DNA of 64,000 bases, taken from assembly GCA_963700925.1 (NCBI GenBank), contig OY969553.1, forward strand, positions 1,798,001-1,862,000, read 5' to 3'. Below the pieces are notes generated by a model that was not told the DNA's origin, did no database searches, and worked only from the letters and a program-made list of their open reading frames with translations. Below, one piece after another: positions 48,299 to 57,763 of this stretch; position 1 is the stretch's first letter; each line of letters begins with the position of its first letter. A program made the translations under genes and the position numbers. The DNA comes from CAWJMD01 sp963700925. Its GTDB lineage: Bacteria; Actinomycetota; Actinomycetes; Actinomycetales; CAWJMD01.

Positions 48299-49233
48299 GA
48301 CCGCCTCCCGCGCAGGACTCGCAGGTACACCAACGCGATCACCAGGTTGATCAGCAGCATGATGAGCGAGATCGCCGCGCCCTTTCCGAGCGACCCTCCC
48401 GAGATGGCGACCTGGTAGATGTACACCGGCAGGATCTCCGACTCGCGGTTCGGCCCGCCCGCCGTGATCAGGTACGGCGTGAAGTCGTTGAAGGTCCACA
48501 TGCTGATCAGCAGCGTGTTGGTCAGCAGGTGACCGCGGATGTTCGGCAGCACGACGTCCCGCAGTTGCGCGAACGTGCCGGCTCCCGCCATCCGGGCGCT
48601 CTCGAGCTGCGACGGCGGCACGGACGCGAGCGCAGAGCTGAACAGCAGCATGGAGAACGCGGTCCCCCGCCACGTGTTGAACACGATGATCGACTCCATC
48701 GGGTGCTCGAGGAGCCACGCTGCGCCCGGCGTGCCGAGCAGGGCGTTCACCGTGCCGCCGCTTCGGTCGAGCAGCGCCACCCACAGGAACGAGGCGACCG
48801 AGCCGGGAATGATCCAGGCCAGCAGCACCAGACCCTCGACGAGAGAGCGGACGGAGCGCCGTGCGCGCTGCATCGTCCACGCAATGGCGAAGCCCAACAC
48901 AGACTGACCAAGGAGCGCCGATCCGGCGACGAAGACCAGGGTCAGCCACAGGGAGTGCTGGAATCGCTGGTCCCCCAACACATCGACGTAGTTGTCGATC
49001 CCCACGATGTCCGGTCGCGCCGCCGTCACGCCCGTCAACCGGTAGTTGGTGACGCCGATGTAGAGGGTCCACACGGCCGGGAAGACCAGGAACACACCGA
49101 TCAGGAGCAGCCCCGGTGCGACGAAAGCGACTGCGCCGGAACGACCGAGGCCGGCTGCGTCCGTGTCGGGACGAGTGGTGCGGAGCCGTGCCGAGGTCTT
49201 GGCCGACTCAGGGGGAGATGTCGCCAGTGTCAC
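48295..49233 (-). CDS. Carbohydrate ABC transporter permease (MalF type)
   Basis: 312 residues, six helices after a hydrophilic N-terminus. EAA loop region ESARMAGAGTFAQLRDVVLPNIRG. GTG start at 49233 gives a 26-nt overlap with the binding-protein gene; a later start is possible. Confidence 0.92.
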   Translation of the reverse strand: MTLATSPPESAKTSARLRTTRPDTDAAGLGRSGAVAFVAPGLLLIGVFLVFPAVWTLYIGVTNYRLTGVTAARPDIVGIDNYVDVLGDQRFQHSLWLTLVFVAGSALLGQSVLGFAIAWTMQRARRSVRSLVEGLVLLAWIIPGSVASFLWVALLDRSGGTVNALLGTPGAAWLLEHPMESIIVFNTWRGTAFSMLLFSSALASVPPSQLESARMAGAGTFAQLRDVVLPNIRGHLLTNTLLISMWTFNDFTPYLITAGGPNRESEILPVYIYQVAISGGSLGKGAAISLIMLLINLVIALVYLRVLRGRRS

Positions 49234-50641
49234 CGACGATCTCCTCCAGCGACGACGCGTACGTGTCGGCGGCCTCCTGCGGGTCGGTACCGGAGACGAC
49301 TGCGGCAGTGGCCTCTTGGAACGCGATTGAGACCTGGGGATAGATCGACAAGGGCGGGCGGTAGCGAGTGATCGGCAGCACCTCGTCCGCGATGAAGCTG
49401 AGCATCGGCTCGCCGGCCAGGACGTCGGCGTTCACGTCACTTCGCGGCGTGATGCGCGGGCTGCCGGCCAGGAGCTCGACGGTCGCCTCGGCCGAGTTCA
49501 TGAACGCGAGCAGCTCCCACGCCTGCTGGGGGTACTCGGTCTTCGGGTTGATCACGCGCGCGCTGCCGCCGCTCATGCTGACGAAGTCCTGGCCGTCAAC
49601 ACCTGAACCAGGTTCGCGTGCAGGGATTTTCGCCCATCCGACCGCCGCGTCGCGGTCCGCCATCGGCGCGATCCCGTCGACCGGGTTGACGACCGACCGC
49701 CAGAAGTAGTCGCTCTCGATCAGGATGCCGAGCTTGTTCTCCGCGAACAGCGCGAACGACTGGTCGCGTCCCTGCGCCTCCTGCTGCAGCAGTGGGTCGC
49801 CGAGCCCGTCGGAGTACACGTCGGAGTAGAACGACAGCACGTCGTTCACGCCCTCGCTGGCGCCCTGCCACGTGCCGTCCGACCAGATCGGCTCTCCGGT
49901 GCCGACGAGCAGCGGGAGCGCGCCCTGCATCGTGGTGGCCTCGCCCATCGCGGTTCCGGCGTTGACCTGCATCGGCGTCACACCCTCGAGCTTCTTGAGT
50001 TCGCCTGCCGCGTCGAGGATCTCGTCCCAGCTGGTCGGTTGCCAGTCATCCGGCAGACCGGCCTGCTCGAAGAGGTTCTTGTTGAAGAAGATCACGCGCC
50101 CGTCGGTACCCGCCGGCACCCCGTACAGCTCCTCGCCGAAGCTGGCGATCGCCTGCACCGCTTCGGGGATCTCGCTCCAGCCGTCCCACGAGCCCGCGGC
50201 CTCGCCCACGACGTCGTCCAGTGGCGCCAGGTATCCCGCGTCCGCGAACTCCCCCACCCAGATGCCGTCGATGTTGACGATGTCTGCGGCGTCACCGCTG
50301 CGCAGGTCGAGGGCGAGTCTGGTCTTGAAGTCCTCGTCGTCCACGCCGGACGGCTCGAAGGTGACATCGGCCTCGACGCCCTTCTCCTTCTGCTGCTCGA
50401 CGAACGTGGGGATCACGTAGTTCTCGATCCAGTCCGCCTCGACCGCGTTCTTGCCGCCGGAGATGGCGTTGGCGCTGATCGTGAGGCTGATCTTCTCCGC
50501 GTCGGCGTTGCGCTGCTGGTCGGCGCCCTCGGTGGGATCCCCACCGCCGCCTCCGCAGGCTGCCAGGGCCACGGTCACCATGACGGCGAGCACGCCCGCC
50601 GCCGCCCGTCCGCCCCTTCTGCGTACGCCAGACCTGCTCAT
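49208..50641 (-). CDS. Extracellular sugar-binding lipoprotein
   Basis: 477 residues, family 1 solute-binding protein. Lipoprotein signal with lipobox cysteine at residue 29 (VALAAC), Gly-rich spacer, then the binding domain (TFEPSGVDDEDFKTRLALDL; GVPAGTDGRVIFFNKNLFEQ). GGGAGGG before the ATG at 50641. First gene of the importer operon; a palindrome 55 bp upstream probably serves its promoter. Confidence 0.92.
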   Translation of the reverse strand: MSRSGVRRRGGRAAAGVLAVMVTVALAACGGGGGDPTEGADQQRNADAEKISLTISANAISGGKNAVEADWIENYVIPTFVEQQKEKGVEADVTFEPSGVDDEDFKTRLALDLRSGDAADIVNIDGIWVGEFADAGYLAPLDDVVGEAAGSWDGWSEIPEAVQAIASFGEELYGVPAGTDGRVIFFNKNLFEQAGLPDDWQPTSWDEILDAAGELKKLEGVTPMQVNAGTAMGEATTMQGALPLLVGTGEPIWSDGTWQGASEGVNDVLSFYSDVYSDGLGDPLLQQEAQGRDQSFALFAENKLGILIESDYFWRSVVNPVDGIAPMADRDAAVGWAKIPAREPGSGVDGQDFVSMSGGSARVINPKTEYPQQAWELLAFMNSAEATVELLAGSPRITPRSDVNADVLAGEPMLSFIADEVLPITRYRPPLSIYPQVSIAFQEATAAVVSGTDPQEAADTYASSLEEIVGDTGDISP

Positions 50642-50695
50642 CCGAACCCTCCCAAGGGCAAGGGCCGGGCCGCTCCACCCGGCAGCGGTTTGGAG

Positions 50696-50709
50696 CATGT
50701 CATGACATG
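50696..50709. promoter_or_regulatory. Perfect 14-bp palindrome, candidate operator of sugar operon
   Basis: CATGTCATGACATG, perfectly self-complementary, 55 bp upstream of the sugar-binding protein start; TGTCAGACAT follows. The adjacent gene on the other side is an unrelated helicase, so the site most likely belongs to the sugar operon. Confidence 0.55.
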
Positions 50710-50783
50710 TCAGACATCACCACACAGAAATGGGCAGGCAAGGGCGAACTCTTGGTGTGCAGGGGACGGACGGTGGCTGCGGC

Positions 50784-52265
50784 TCAGCGCCGTCCGCGCG
50801 CTCCGGCGGAGAAGTCGGCGGCAGATCGGCTCGGCCGGCCCGAGGAGGCAGCGGCAGGCTGCGCGGACCGACCGCGTCCACGCCCGCGGCCATTGCTCGA
50901 AGCGCCCTGGGTTCGGGGCTGCTGGGAACGGCCGTTGCTCTGCGGACGACCGGTGCCCTGCGGACGACCTGGGCCGCGACGCGGAGCCTTCGTCCGAGTC
51001 GGTGCGACGTCCGGCACGGCAGCAGGCTGGACGAACGGCGCCGGCTCACCGGCAAGGTCGCGCACGATCGGGTGACCGGAGACCACGGCGGTCGTGGTCG
51101 GACGGATCTTGGCCAGGCGCACCAGGTCGGCGACGTCGCGGCGCTGGTCGGGCGTCATCAGCGTGACGACGACACCGGCCGCCCCGGCGCGAGCGGTGCG
51201 CCCTGACCGGTGCAGGTAGGCCTTGTGCTCAGTCGGCGGGTCGACGTGCACGACGAGCTCGACGTCGTCGACGTGGATGCCGCGGGCCGCGATGTCGGTC
51301 GCGACCATGACGCGCACCCCGCCGGCCGTGAAGGCGGCCAGGTTCTTCTCGCGCGCGCCCTGCGACAGGTTGCCGTGCAGGTCGACGGACGGGATGCCCG
51401 CCGCCGTCAGCTGCTTGGCCAGCTTCTTGGCGGAGTGCTTCGTCCGCATGAACAGCAGTGAGCGACCTTGGCCGGACGCGAGCTCGCGTACGACCGAAGC
51501 CTTGTCGGTCGCCGCCACCGAGAGGACGTGGTGCGTCATCGCGGGCGGCGGCGCGGCAGCCGAGTCGACGGAGTGCGTCAGCGGGTTCGACAGGTAGCGG
51601 CGCACGAGCACGTCGACGCCGTTGTCGAGGGTGGCCGAGAACAGCATCCGCTGACCCTTGCTCGGGGTGCGGTCCATGATGCGCTTGACGCCGGGCAGGA
51701 AGCCGAGGTCAGCCATGTGGTCGGCCTCGTCGAGGACGGTGACCTCCACGGCGCCGAGGTCGCAGTGACCCTGGCCGATGAGGTCCTCGAGACGTCCCGG
51801 GCAGGCGATCAGCACGTCGATGCCGGAGCGAAGGGCGTTGACCTGGGGGTTCTGGCCGACGCCACCGAAGACGACGGCGGTGCGGAGCCCGGCTGCCTTG
51901 GCGAGCGGTTCGAGCACGGCGCGAATCTGGTTGGCGAGCTCGCGAGTCGGGGCCAGCACGAGGGCGCGGGGCCGCTTGGGCTGGGCCCGGCGGCCGCTCG
52001 CGGTCAGCCGCGCCACGGTCGGAATGGAGAACGCGAGGGTCTTGCCGGAGCCGGTGCGGCCACGGCCCAGCACGTCGCGGCCGGCCAGGGTGTCGGGCAG
52101 GGTCGCCGACTGGATCGGGAACGACGCGGTCAGTCCTTGTGCGGCCAGGGCCGACACAAGGGCGGTGGGGACGCCGAGATCGGCAAACAATGGAGCGGCG
52201 GACGACGGGGCGGATGAGGCAGGGGTGGGCGCAGATGTTCGCTGCGCCTGAGCAGGGGAGTGCAA
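50784..52265 (-). CDS. DEAD-box RNA helicase
   Basis: About 493 residues. Q-motif region FPIQSATLPD, motif I GRTGSGKT, Ia PTRELA, II DEAD (VLDEADHM), III SAT, V DIAARGI, VI HRSGRTARAG. The C-terminal 110 residues are Arg/Gly/Gln-rich, suited to RNA binding. Best start is the TTG at 52265 with GGAAGG 7 nt upstream; a frame open to 52421 has no such site. Likely role in ribosome assembly or RNA turnover. Confidence 0.9.
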   Translation of the reverse strand: MHSPAQAQRTSAPTPASSAPSSAAPLFADLGVPTALVSALAAQGLTASFPIQSATLPDTLAGRDVLGRGRTGSGKTLAFSIPTVARLTASGRRAQPKRPRALVLAPTRELANQIRAVLEPLAKAAGLRTAVVFGGVGQNPQVNALRSGIDVLIACPGRLEDLIGQGHCDLGAVEVTVLDEADHMADLGFLPGVKRIMDRTPSKGQRMLFSATLDNGVDVLVRRYLSNPLTHSVDSAAAPPPAMTHHVLSVAATDKASVVRELASGQGRSLLFMRTKHSAKKLAKQLTAAGIPSVDLHGNLSQGAREKNLAAFTAGGVRVMVATDIAARGIHVDDVELVVHVDPPTEHKAYLHRSGRTARAGAAGVVVTLMTPDQRRDVADLVRLAKIRPTTTAVVSGHPIVRDLAGEPAPFVQPAAVPDVAPTRTKAPRRGPGRPQGTGRPQSNGRSQQPRTQGASSNGRGRGRGRSAQPAAASSGRPSRSAADFSAGARGRR

Positions 52266-52496
52266 CAGGGGTCCTTCCGGATCACGGTGGCCGCAGTGCC
52301 GGCTCACCGTCACCGGGCGCCTCACGCACTCGCCGTCAGGCGGTGCGGGCGCTGTCAACGGGACGAACCGCGCCCGCAAGGGGCGCGAAGCAGACGACCT
52401 CGACGGGGCCACGTTGACCACGTCTGCACTCAGTGTGCCCTACGAACGACCGAAGCCTCGCATCCTTCGCGAAAGACGTCGGACGTCGGAGCGCCC

Positions 52497-53348
52497 TCAG
52501 CTGCCGGCGAACACGCCGGGAGGGAAGGCACCTGCCGCCACGGCGCGCCGGCTCAGGGACCGTCCGAGCTCCGTGAGCCGTGCGATGTCGGCCTCGTCAG
52601 CCTGGGCGAAGGGGGCGCTTGAGTGCTGGTCGGTCTGGTCCTCGAGGTCGGCGCGGAGCTGCTTGCCGAGAGCGGTGATGCGGCCGTCCCCCTCGAGCAC
52701 GCCGCGCTCGCACAGGTACTGCGACGCCTCGGCCCACTGGTCCTCCGACCACCCTCGGCTCAGCTTGGCGAACTCGGGCGTGAAGCCTCTGCCGGACGCC
52801 GTGTGGGTCACGACGGCATCGAGGCCGCTGACTCCTGCGGCGAGCAGTGCGGCGACGTGCCCGTCCCCGCGGTACTCGCGCAGCAGCGTGCCGGCGTGCC
52901 AGAGGGCGCCGAGATCGCTGGTGGGGTACTCGAGTCCGGCGTGGGCGGCGTACAGCGGACGGCCGGCGACCGTGCAACGGTCGGCCAGCTGCCGGGCCAG
53001 GGCTGCCGCCTCGGCGACCTCGTCGCTGTCGGCCACTGGGCCGAGTAGTCGACGCAGGGCGGTTTCGGCGGCACGCAGCCTGGCGTCCAGCACCTGCTCG
53101 GGCGAGGCCAGCGTCCATGCCCGCGGGATGTGGCGCGCCACGATCTCGGGGTTGAAGCTGTAGAACGTCGCGGCGACCACGCCGGCGTTCACGGGCCCCA
53201 TCGCGGCGGCCCGCTGGGCGAAGTACGTCATCCGTCCGGGACGAAGCCCTACCCCGGTCAGCTCGGCCTCCGACTCGGGCGAGAAGTACGTCGTGGCGTG
53301 CAGCGGTTCGAGGGCGCGGTAGCAGCGGCGCACGGAGGCGGTCATCAC
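52497..53348 (-). CDS. SCO6745-like conserved actinobacterial protein
   Basis: 283 residues, helical. Opens RRCYRALEPLHATTYFSPE, with YFAQRAAAMGPVNAGVVAATFYSFNPEIV (split here: YFAQRAAAMGPV and AATFYSFNPEIV) and a C-terminal HTH-like region near RGWSEDQWAEASQYLCERG. The family is widespread in actinomycetes and uncharacterised. Two copies of palindromic repeat B lie just upstream. Confidence 0.82.
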   Translation of the reverse strand: MMTASVRRCYRALEPLHATTYFSPESEAELTGVGLRPGRMTYFAQRAAAMGPVNAGVVAATFYSFNPEIVARHIPRAWTLASPEQVLDARLRAAETALRRLLGPVADSDEVAEAAALARQLADRCTVAGRPLYAAHAGLEYPTSDLGALWHAGTLLREYRGDGHVAALLAAGVSGLDAVVTHTASGRGFTPEFAKLSRGWSEDQWAEASQYLCERGVLEGDGRITALGKQLRADLEDQTDQHSSAPFAQADEADIARLTELGRSLSRRAVAAGAFPPGVFAGS

Positions 53349-53392
53349 GTCACGCTATCCACGGCCCGCCGGGCTCGCGGTTTGGGCCGAGG

Positions 53393-53433
53393 CGCGAAGA
53401 CTCCGGTGTCGCTGAGGCACCAGAGTTTTCGGG
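53393..53433. repeat. Palindromic repeat family B (41 nt), copy 1
   Basis: CGCGAAGACTCCGGTGTCG arm with a degenerate partner arm (GGCACCAGAGTTTTCGGG). Same 41-nt length as copies 2 and 3, more diverged. Confidence 0.75.
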
Positions 53434-53465
53434 CGTTGTGCGGTCGACGGGCGGGCCGAGCAAGT

Positions 53466-53506
53466 CGCGAAGACTTCGGTGTCGTCGCGGCACCAAAGTC
53501 TTCGCG
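53466..53506. repeat. Palindromic repeat family B (41 nt), copy 2
   Basis: CGCGAAGACTTCGGTGTCG (first arm) followed by a short loop and the near-complementary arm ending AAAGTCTTCGCG. A strong hairpin with 2 mismatches, 73 bp from copy 1 and 47 bp from the end of the anti-sigma gene. Confidence 0.82.
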
Positions 53507-53553
53507 CGTGACTGTCAGGCTCACCACCCATTGGGGACGGCGCTGGGCCCGAC

Positions 53554-54264
53554 TCAGACGTCCACCCCGACCAGGCTCTCGCCGTCGAACGTCACGATCT
53601 CGAGGCGCGCGAGGTCGTCGATCGCCATCGCGGCCGACCCGGCGACGCTGAGACCCTCTGGTCCGGCGGCCTTCTCACCGATCACCCAGCTACCGGCGAC
53701 CTGGCGCTCGCCGCTCGCGCTCACGGCCACGAGCTGGCAGCGCTCGCCCTCGGCGACGCCGGTCACGTGCACGTCGAACTTGACCCAGGCGGCCGCGGGG
53801 ATCACGCGCGCCTCCAGGTTGACGCCGGTCGCGTTGTCGGTGCCCGCGAGGTCGAGAGTTCCCGGCACGGTCTCGGACGGGGTCACGGTCGGCTGAGCCT
53901 GCTGGGACCCGTCGTCGTCCCCTCCACCGAGCACGGCGCCGACGAGGCCTGACACAGCGACCAGCCCGGCCACCGCAGCCGCGACCAGCAAGGTGCGGCC
54001 GCGGCTCTTGCGTGCGTGGTCTGCCCGCACGGCGCGCAGCGTCCGCTGCAGCACGAGGTCGTTCTGGGATGGGGCCGGCGTCTCGCCCGGCCAGTCGTCG
54101 TCGTCGACCAGGGCGAGCATGTCGGCGACGTCGTCGATGTCGGCCAGCTCGGCGCGGCACGTGGTGCAGCCGGCCAGGTGGAGCTCGACCGCGTCGCGCT
54201 CGTCGTCGTCCAGGATGCCGAGGCTGTAAGCGCCCAGCTCCTCCAGAACGTGCTGTTCGTTCAT
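53554..54264 (-). CDS. Anti-sigma factor with zinc-finger domain (RskA-like)
   Basis: 236 residues. N-terminal ZAS domain H29-x3-C33-x2-C36 (HLAGCTTC), linker, one membrane helix (about 92-112, TLLVAAAVAGLVAVSGLVGA) and an extracytoplasmic RskA-type domain. ATG overlaps the sigma factor stop, so it is co-expressed and is its probable inhibitor. Confidence 0.92.
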   Translation of the reverse strand: MNEQHVLEELGAYSLGILDDDERDAVELHLAGCTTCRAELADIDDVADMLALVDDDDWPGETPAPSQNDLVLQRTLRAVRADHARKSRGRTLLVAAAVAGLVAVSGLVGAVLGGGDDDGSQQAQPTVTPSETVPGTLDLAGTDNATGVNLEARVIPAAAWVKFDVHVTGVAEGERCQLVAVSASGERQVAGSWVIGEKAAGPEGLSVAGSAAMAIDDLARLEIVTFDGESLVGVDV

Positions 54265-54830
54265 GCCCTCACCTCCTGGCCCTCTGACAGTGCGTCGCGC
54301 AGGGCGCGCAGCGCGTAGTAGGTACGTGACTTCACGGTGCCGACCGCGACTCCGAGCTCGTCGGCCGCCTCGGTGGCGGTCCGCCGTCCGAAGTACACCG
54401 CACGGAGCACCTGCTGGTGTTCCGGGCTGAGCCGGGCGAGTGCGGTCGAGACGTAGAGCGAGTTCACGACGTCGTCGGCGTGGTCGTGCCGGGCCGGTGG
54501 CTCGTGGCCCTCGGGAGCAACCTCCGTCGGGCGGGCCCGGCGGGCACGGACGCTGTCGGTGACGACGTTGCGCGCCACGGTCAGCAGCCACCCTCGCACT
54601 GAGCCGCGGTCGTCGGTGAGCTTGTCGGCGTTGCGCCAGGCCCGCAGCAGGGTCTCCTGCACGACGTCCTCGGCGGCCTGCCGGTCACCCGTGAGGCGGT
54701 TCGCGTAGGCGAGCAGCGCCCGGCCGTGGTCGCGGTAGAGCGTCGCCACCAGCACCTCGTCGGGAGCTTGAGGCACGACAGGGGAACGACGACTCCATCG
54801 GTGTCGCCGTTCCCCTGCCGGTCCGTCCAT
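54261..54830 (-). CDS. ECF sigma factor
   Basis: 189 residues. Region 2 (LYRDHGRALLAYANRLTGDRQ, split here: LYRDHGRALLAY, ANRLTGDRQAAEDVVQETLL) and region 4 (LSPEHQQVLRAVYFGRRTATEAADELG...; split) with VGTVKSRTYYALRAL. ATG at 54830 preferred; the longer frame upstream has no coding character. Controlled by the adjacent anti-sigma factor; the lipoprotein upstream is a likely target or operon partner. Confidence 0.92.
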   Translation of the reverse strand: MDGPAGERRHRWSRRSPVVPQAPDEVLVATLYRDHGRALLAYANRLTGDRQAAEDVVQETLLRAWRNADKLTDDRGSVRGWLLTVARNVVTDSVRARRARPTEVAPEGHEPPARHDHADDVVNSLYVSTALARLSPEHQQVLRAVYFGRRTATEAADELGVAVGTVKSRTYYALRALRDALSEGQEVRA

Positions 54831-54900
54831 GACAGACGTTGTACTGGACGGACGGGGTGTACGTCGCTCATCTGGGCTCACGGCCTTCGGCGCGGCGCAC

Positions 54901-55440
54901 TCAGTAGTCGTAGCCACCGGTGGACGAGGAGACCGCCTTGGCCTTCTCGCCGTCGGGCGTGACGGCCCACCAGACCTCGCCGACACCCTGGCCCGACGTG
55001 TCGCCGGGCTTCGCGTCAGCGGCGAAGCGGTACAGCGCCCAGCCGTCGAGGGTGACCTGCTTGGTGCCGTCGTCGCGGGTCAGGGTGCCGACGATGCCCT
55101 CGTCGATCCCGTCGAGCTCGATGTCGTCGGGAGCCACGGCGGCGGGCCACTTGACCAGGCAGTCGGCGGCGCAGTTCGTGGTCGGGGGCTCCTTGGTGTC
55201 GTTGTCGAACCGGTAGAGCGTGAAGCCCTCGGAGTCGACGACGATCGGCCCGAGCGGGCTGTCCTCGTTGATGGCGAGGTCGGCGCCCGACTCGGCGGCG
55301 GCGTTGGCGCCCTCGGAGGACGACTCAGCGGTGCTCGCGCCGCCGTCACCGCAGGCGGTGAGGACGAGGGCCGCGCCAAGCGTCAGGGATGCGGCGGTCG
55401 CGGTGCGGAGCGTGGGGCGGAAGGTGCGAAGGCGGTTCAT
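54901..55440 (-). CDS. COG4315 lipoprotein (Y-x-F-x-x-D repeat)
   Basis: 179 residues. Lipobox cysteine at residue 30 (LVLTAC), Ser/Ala/Glu spacer, then two copies of the secreted repeat: LYRFDND with NCAADCLVKWPA, and LYRFAAD with EVWWAVTP. GGAG ribosome binding site. Lies 70 bp upstream of the sigma factor gene in the same direction, a common arrangement for this family. Function unknown; redox or metal roles have been suggested. Confidence 0.88.
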   Translation of the reverse strand: MNRLRTFRPTLRTATAASLTLGAALVLTACGDGGASTAESSSEGANAAAESGADLAINEDSPLGPIVVDSEGFTLYRFDNDTKEPPTTNCAADCLVKWPAAVAPDDIELDGIDEGIVGTLTRDDGTKQVTLDGWALYRFAADAKPGDTSGQGVGEVWWAVTPDGEKAKAVSSSTGGYDY

Positions 55441-55550
55441 GGTGTCTCCTCGTTCAGGGGGGCGGGTCGTGCTGTCATGGAGAAACACGGACCAAGTCCG
55501 AGAACGGTTCAACGACTGCCGAACTTCTTTCTGGCCCCTCGCAATTGGGG

Positions 55551-56675
55551 TCAGCGAAGCGGGGCGAAGAATGCCTGCAGGTCGGCCGCCAGCTCGGCGG
55601 GGGCCTCCATCGCGGGGAAGTGCCGTCCGCGCTCGAACTCGGTCCAGTGGGCGTCGGGAGCGGCCCAGATGAGCTTGCGTGCCGTCTCGTCGGCGCCGAA
55701 GACCGCGAAGCCCTGCGGAACCGTCGACGGCGTGCCCCAGTCGGACGAGTGCGCCTGCTCGTAGAGGAAGTGCGCAGCGGAGGCGCCGGAGCCGGTGAAC
55801 CAGTACAGGCTGACCGTGGTGAGCAGCTGGTCGCGGTCGACCGGCAGGTCGGTCCACTCGCGGACCTTCTCGGCGATCCAGGCGAGCTGCAGGAGTGGCG
55901 AGTCGACCAGGCCGTAGCCGATGGTCTGGGGCCGGGTGTTCTGGATCGCCAGGTATCCAGAGCCGTCCCTCCTGAAGTCGTCCATCCGGTCCAGGATCAG
56001 CTTGTCGACCGGGTCGCTCTCGTCGAGCCGGTCATCCATCCCCGGCATGAAGGTCGCGACGGCCGCAGCGGTGAAGGGGTCGGTCACCACGTGGACGCCG
56101 ATCACGTGCTCGCCGTCGAGCCCGGCGACCGAGCCGGACACGCCCCCTCCGATGTCGCCGCCGTGCACGCCGTACCGCTCGTAGCCGAGCCGCCGCATCA
56201 GCTCGACCCAGGCCTGCGCCGTCCGTCCCATCGCCCAACCGGGCTCGTTCAGCGGGGTCGAGAAGCCATACCCGGGCAGGGACGGCACGACGACGTGGAA
56301 CGCCTGGCCGCTGGACGGGTTGACCAACGGGTCGATCAGCCGCAGGAACTCGGCGACAGAGCTCGGGAAGCCGTGCGTGATCAGCAGCGGCTTCGCGTCG
56401 GCGTGCTGCGACTTCACGTGCAGGAAGTGGATCCGCTGGCCGTCGATCTCCGTCGTGAACTGCGGGTACTGGTTGAGCTGTGCCTCCTGGGCGCGCCAGT
56501 CGAAGTGCGTGCGCCAGTACTCGGCGAGCTCCTGCAGGTAGCCGACGGGCACGCCACGGGCCCACTCCACGCCGGGGATCTCGCCGGGCCAGCGGGCGTT
56601 GGCCAGCCGGTCGTGCAGGTAGTCGAGGTCGGCCTGGGGGATCTCGATGCGGAAGGGCTGGATGACGTCGCTCAT
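55551..56675 (-). CDS. Epoxide hydrolase (EHN domain, alpha/beta hydrolase)
   Basis: 374 residues. N-terminal EHN domain (RIEIPQADLDYLHDRLANAR), oxyanion HGFPSS near residue 100, nucleophile Asp in VHGGDIGGGVSG near 171, and late His in GRHFPAMEAP. Opens epoxides via an aspartyl ester. AAGGAGAAG before the ATG at 56675. Divergent from a WYL regulator. Confidence 0.92.
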   Translation of the reverse strand: MSDVIQPFRIEIPQADLDYLHDRLANARWPGEIPGVEWARGVPVGYLQELAEYWRTHFDWRAQEAQLNQYPQFTTEIDGQRIHFLHVKSQHADAKPLLITHGFPSSVAEFLRLIDPLVNPSSGQAFHVVVPSLPGYGFSTPLNEPGWAMGRTAQAWVELMRRLGYERYGVHGGDIGGGVSGSVAGLDGEHVIGVHVVTDPFTAAAVATFMPGMDDRLDESDPVDKLILDRMDDFRRDGSGYLAIQNTRPQTIGYGLVDSPLLQLAWIAEKVREWTDLPVDRDQLLTTVSLYWFTGSGASAAHFLYEQAHSSDWGTPSTVPQGFAVFGADETARKLIWAAPDAHWTEFERGRHFPAMEAPAELAADLQAFFAPLR

Positions 56676-56764
56676 CGTGCTTCTCCTTGCTCGTTCTGGG
56701 GTACTCAGAAGACTAGAATTAATCGCGGAAAGCTTTGTTCCTAGATCGTCGACAGGATGAACGA

Positions 56765-57754
56765 ATGTTGGCAACGTCCGAGCGGCTGCTGCAGGTGCTG
56801 TCCCTGCTGCAGGCTCGACGCGACTGGACCAGTGCGGAGCTCGCCACACGCCTGGGTGTCACCACTCGCACGGTCCGCAACGACGTGGACCGGCTGCGCC
56901 GGCTCGGTTACGCGATCGACGCGCGGCCGGGGGTGGCCGGCGGGTACCGGCTCGGCACCCACGGCGCCTTGCCACCGCTCCTGCTGGACGACGAGGAGGT
57001 GGTGGCGGTCGCGGTCGGGCTCCGTGCCGCAGCGGGGGGTTCGATCGTGGGGATCGAGGAGACCTCCGTCCGTGCACTGGCGAAGCTGCAGCAGGTACTC
57101 CCCTCGCGACTGCGCCGCCGGATCAGCGCCTTCCAGTCGCACACCCTGCTGATGCCGTCGCGCGGCCCGCAGGTGGACCCGGACGTGCTGACCGTGATCG
57201 CTGGAGCATGTCGCGACCATGAGCAGCTCCGGTTCGACTATCAGTCGCACTCCGGGACGGACAGCCGCCGCTCGGTGGAGCCGTACCGCCTGCTGAACGA
57301 CCACCGACGCTGGTACCTGATGGCCTGGGACACAGGGCGAGACGACTGGCGTACCTTCCGGGTGGACCGCATCGAGCTGCGGACGCCGACCGGACCGCGC
57401 TTCACCCCCCGGGCCGTGCCGCCCGACCCGGAGATCGCGGCGCAGGTGGCCCGAGGAGTCGGCGAATCCAGCTGGCGGTACCGGACGCAGGTGATCGTGC
57501 ACGCACCCGCGGAGCACGTGCGGCAACGCATGCCGATCCCGGTGGAGGTGCAGTCACTCGGCGACGACCGCTGCGCGTTCGAGCCGGGCTCGGACAATCC
57601 CGAGATGCTCGCCCTCTATCTCGGCATGCTGGACGCCGACTTCACGATCGTGGACTCGCCAGAGCTCGTTGACGCCTTGCGCAAGGTCACGGGGCGCTAC
57701 CAGCGGGCGATCGACGCCAGCCAGCAGACCGGCCTTACCAACCAGACCACTTGA
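56765..57754 (+). CDS. WYL-domain transcriptional regulator
   Basis: 329 residues. HTH_11 (about 5-60; TSAELATRLGVTTRTVRNDV), WYL domain with YRLLNDHRRWYLMAWD near 185, and a C-terminal WCX extension. ATG at 56765; a frame with a weaker start is open 30 nt upstream. The 89-bp AT-richer divergent gap to the epoxide hydrolase suggests it controls that gene. Confidence 0.9.
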   Translation: MLATSERLLQVLSLLQARRDWTSAELATRLGVTTRTVRNDVDRLRRLGYAIDARPGVAGGYRLGTHGALPPLLLDDEEVVAVAVGLRAAAGGSIVGIEETSVRALAKLQQVLPSRLRRRISAFQSHTLLMPSRGPQVDPDVLTVIAGACRDHEQLRFDYQSHSGTDSRRSVEPYRLLNDHRRWYLMAWDTGRDDWRTFRVDRIELRTPTGPRFTPRAVPPDPEIAAQVARGVGESSWRYRTQVIVHAPAEHVRQRMPIPVEVQSLGDDRCAFEPGSDNPEMLALYLGMLDADFTIVDSPELVDALRKVTGRYQRAIDASQQTGLTNQTT

Positions 57755-57763
57755 TCGCCAAGG

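Noticed and set aside
56676..56764. CTAG-flanked inverted repeat in the epoxide hydrolase/WYL gap
   Set aside because: Arms match only over four to five bases with gaps; not distinguishable from chance, although the region is clearly the divergent promoter.
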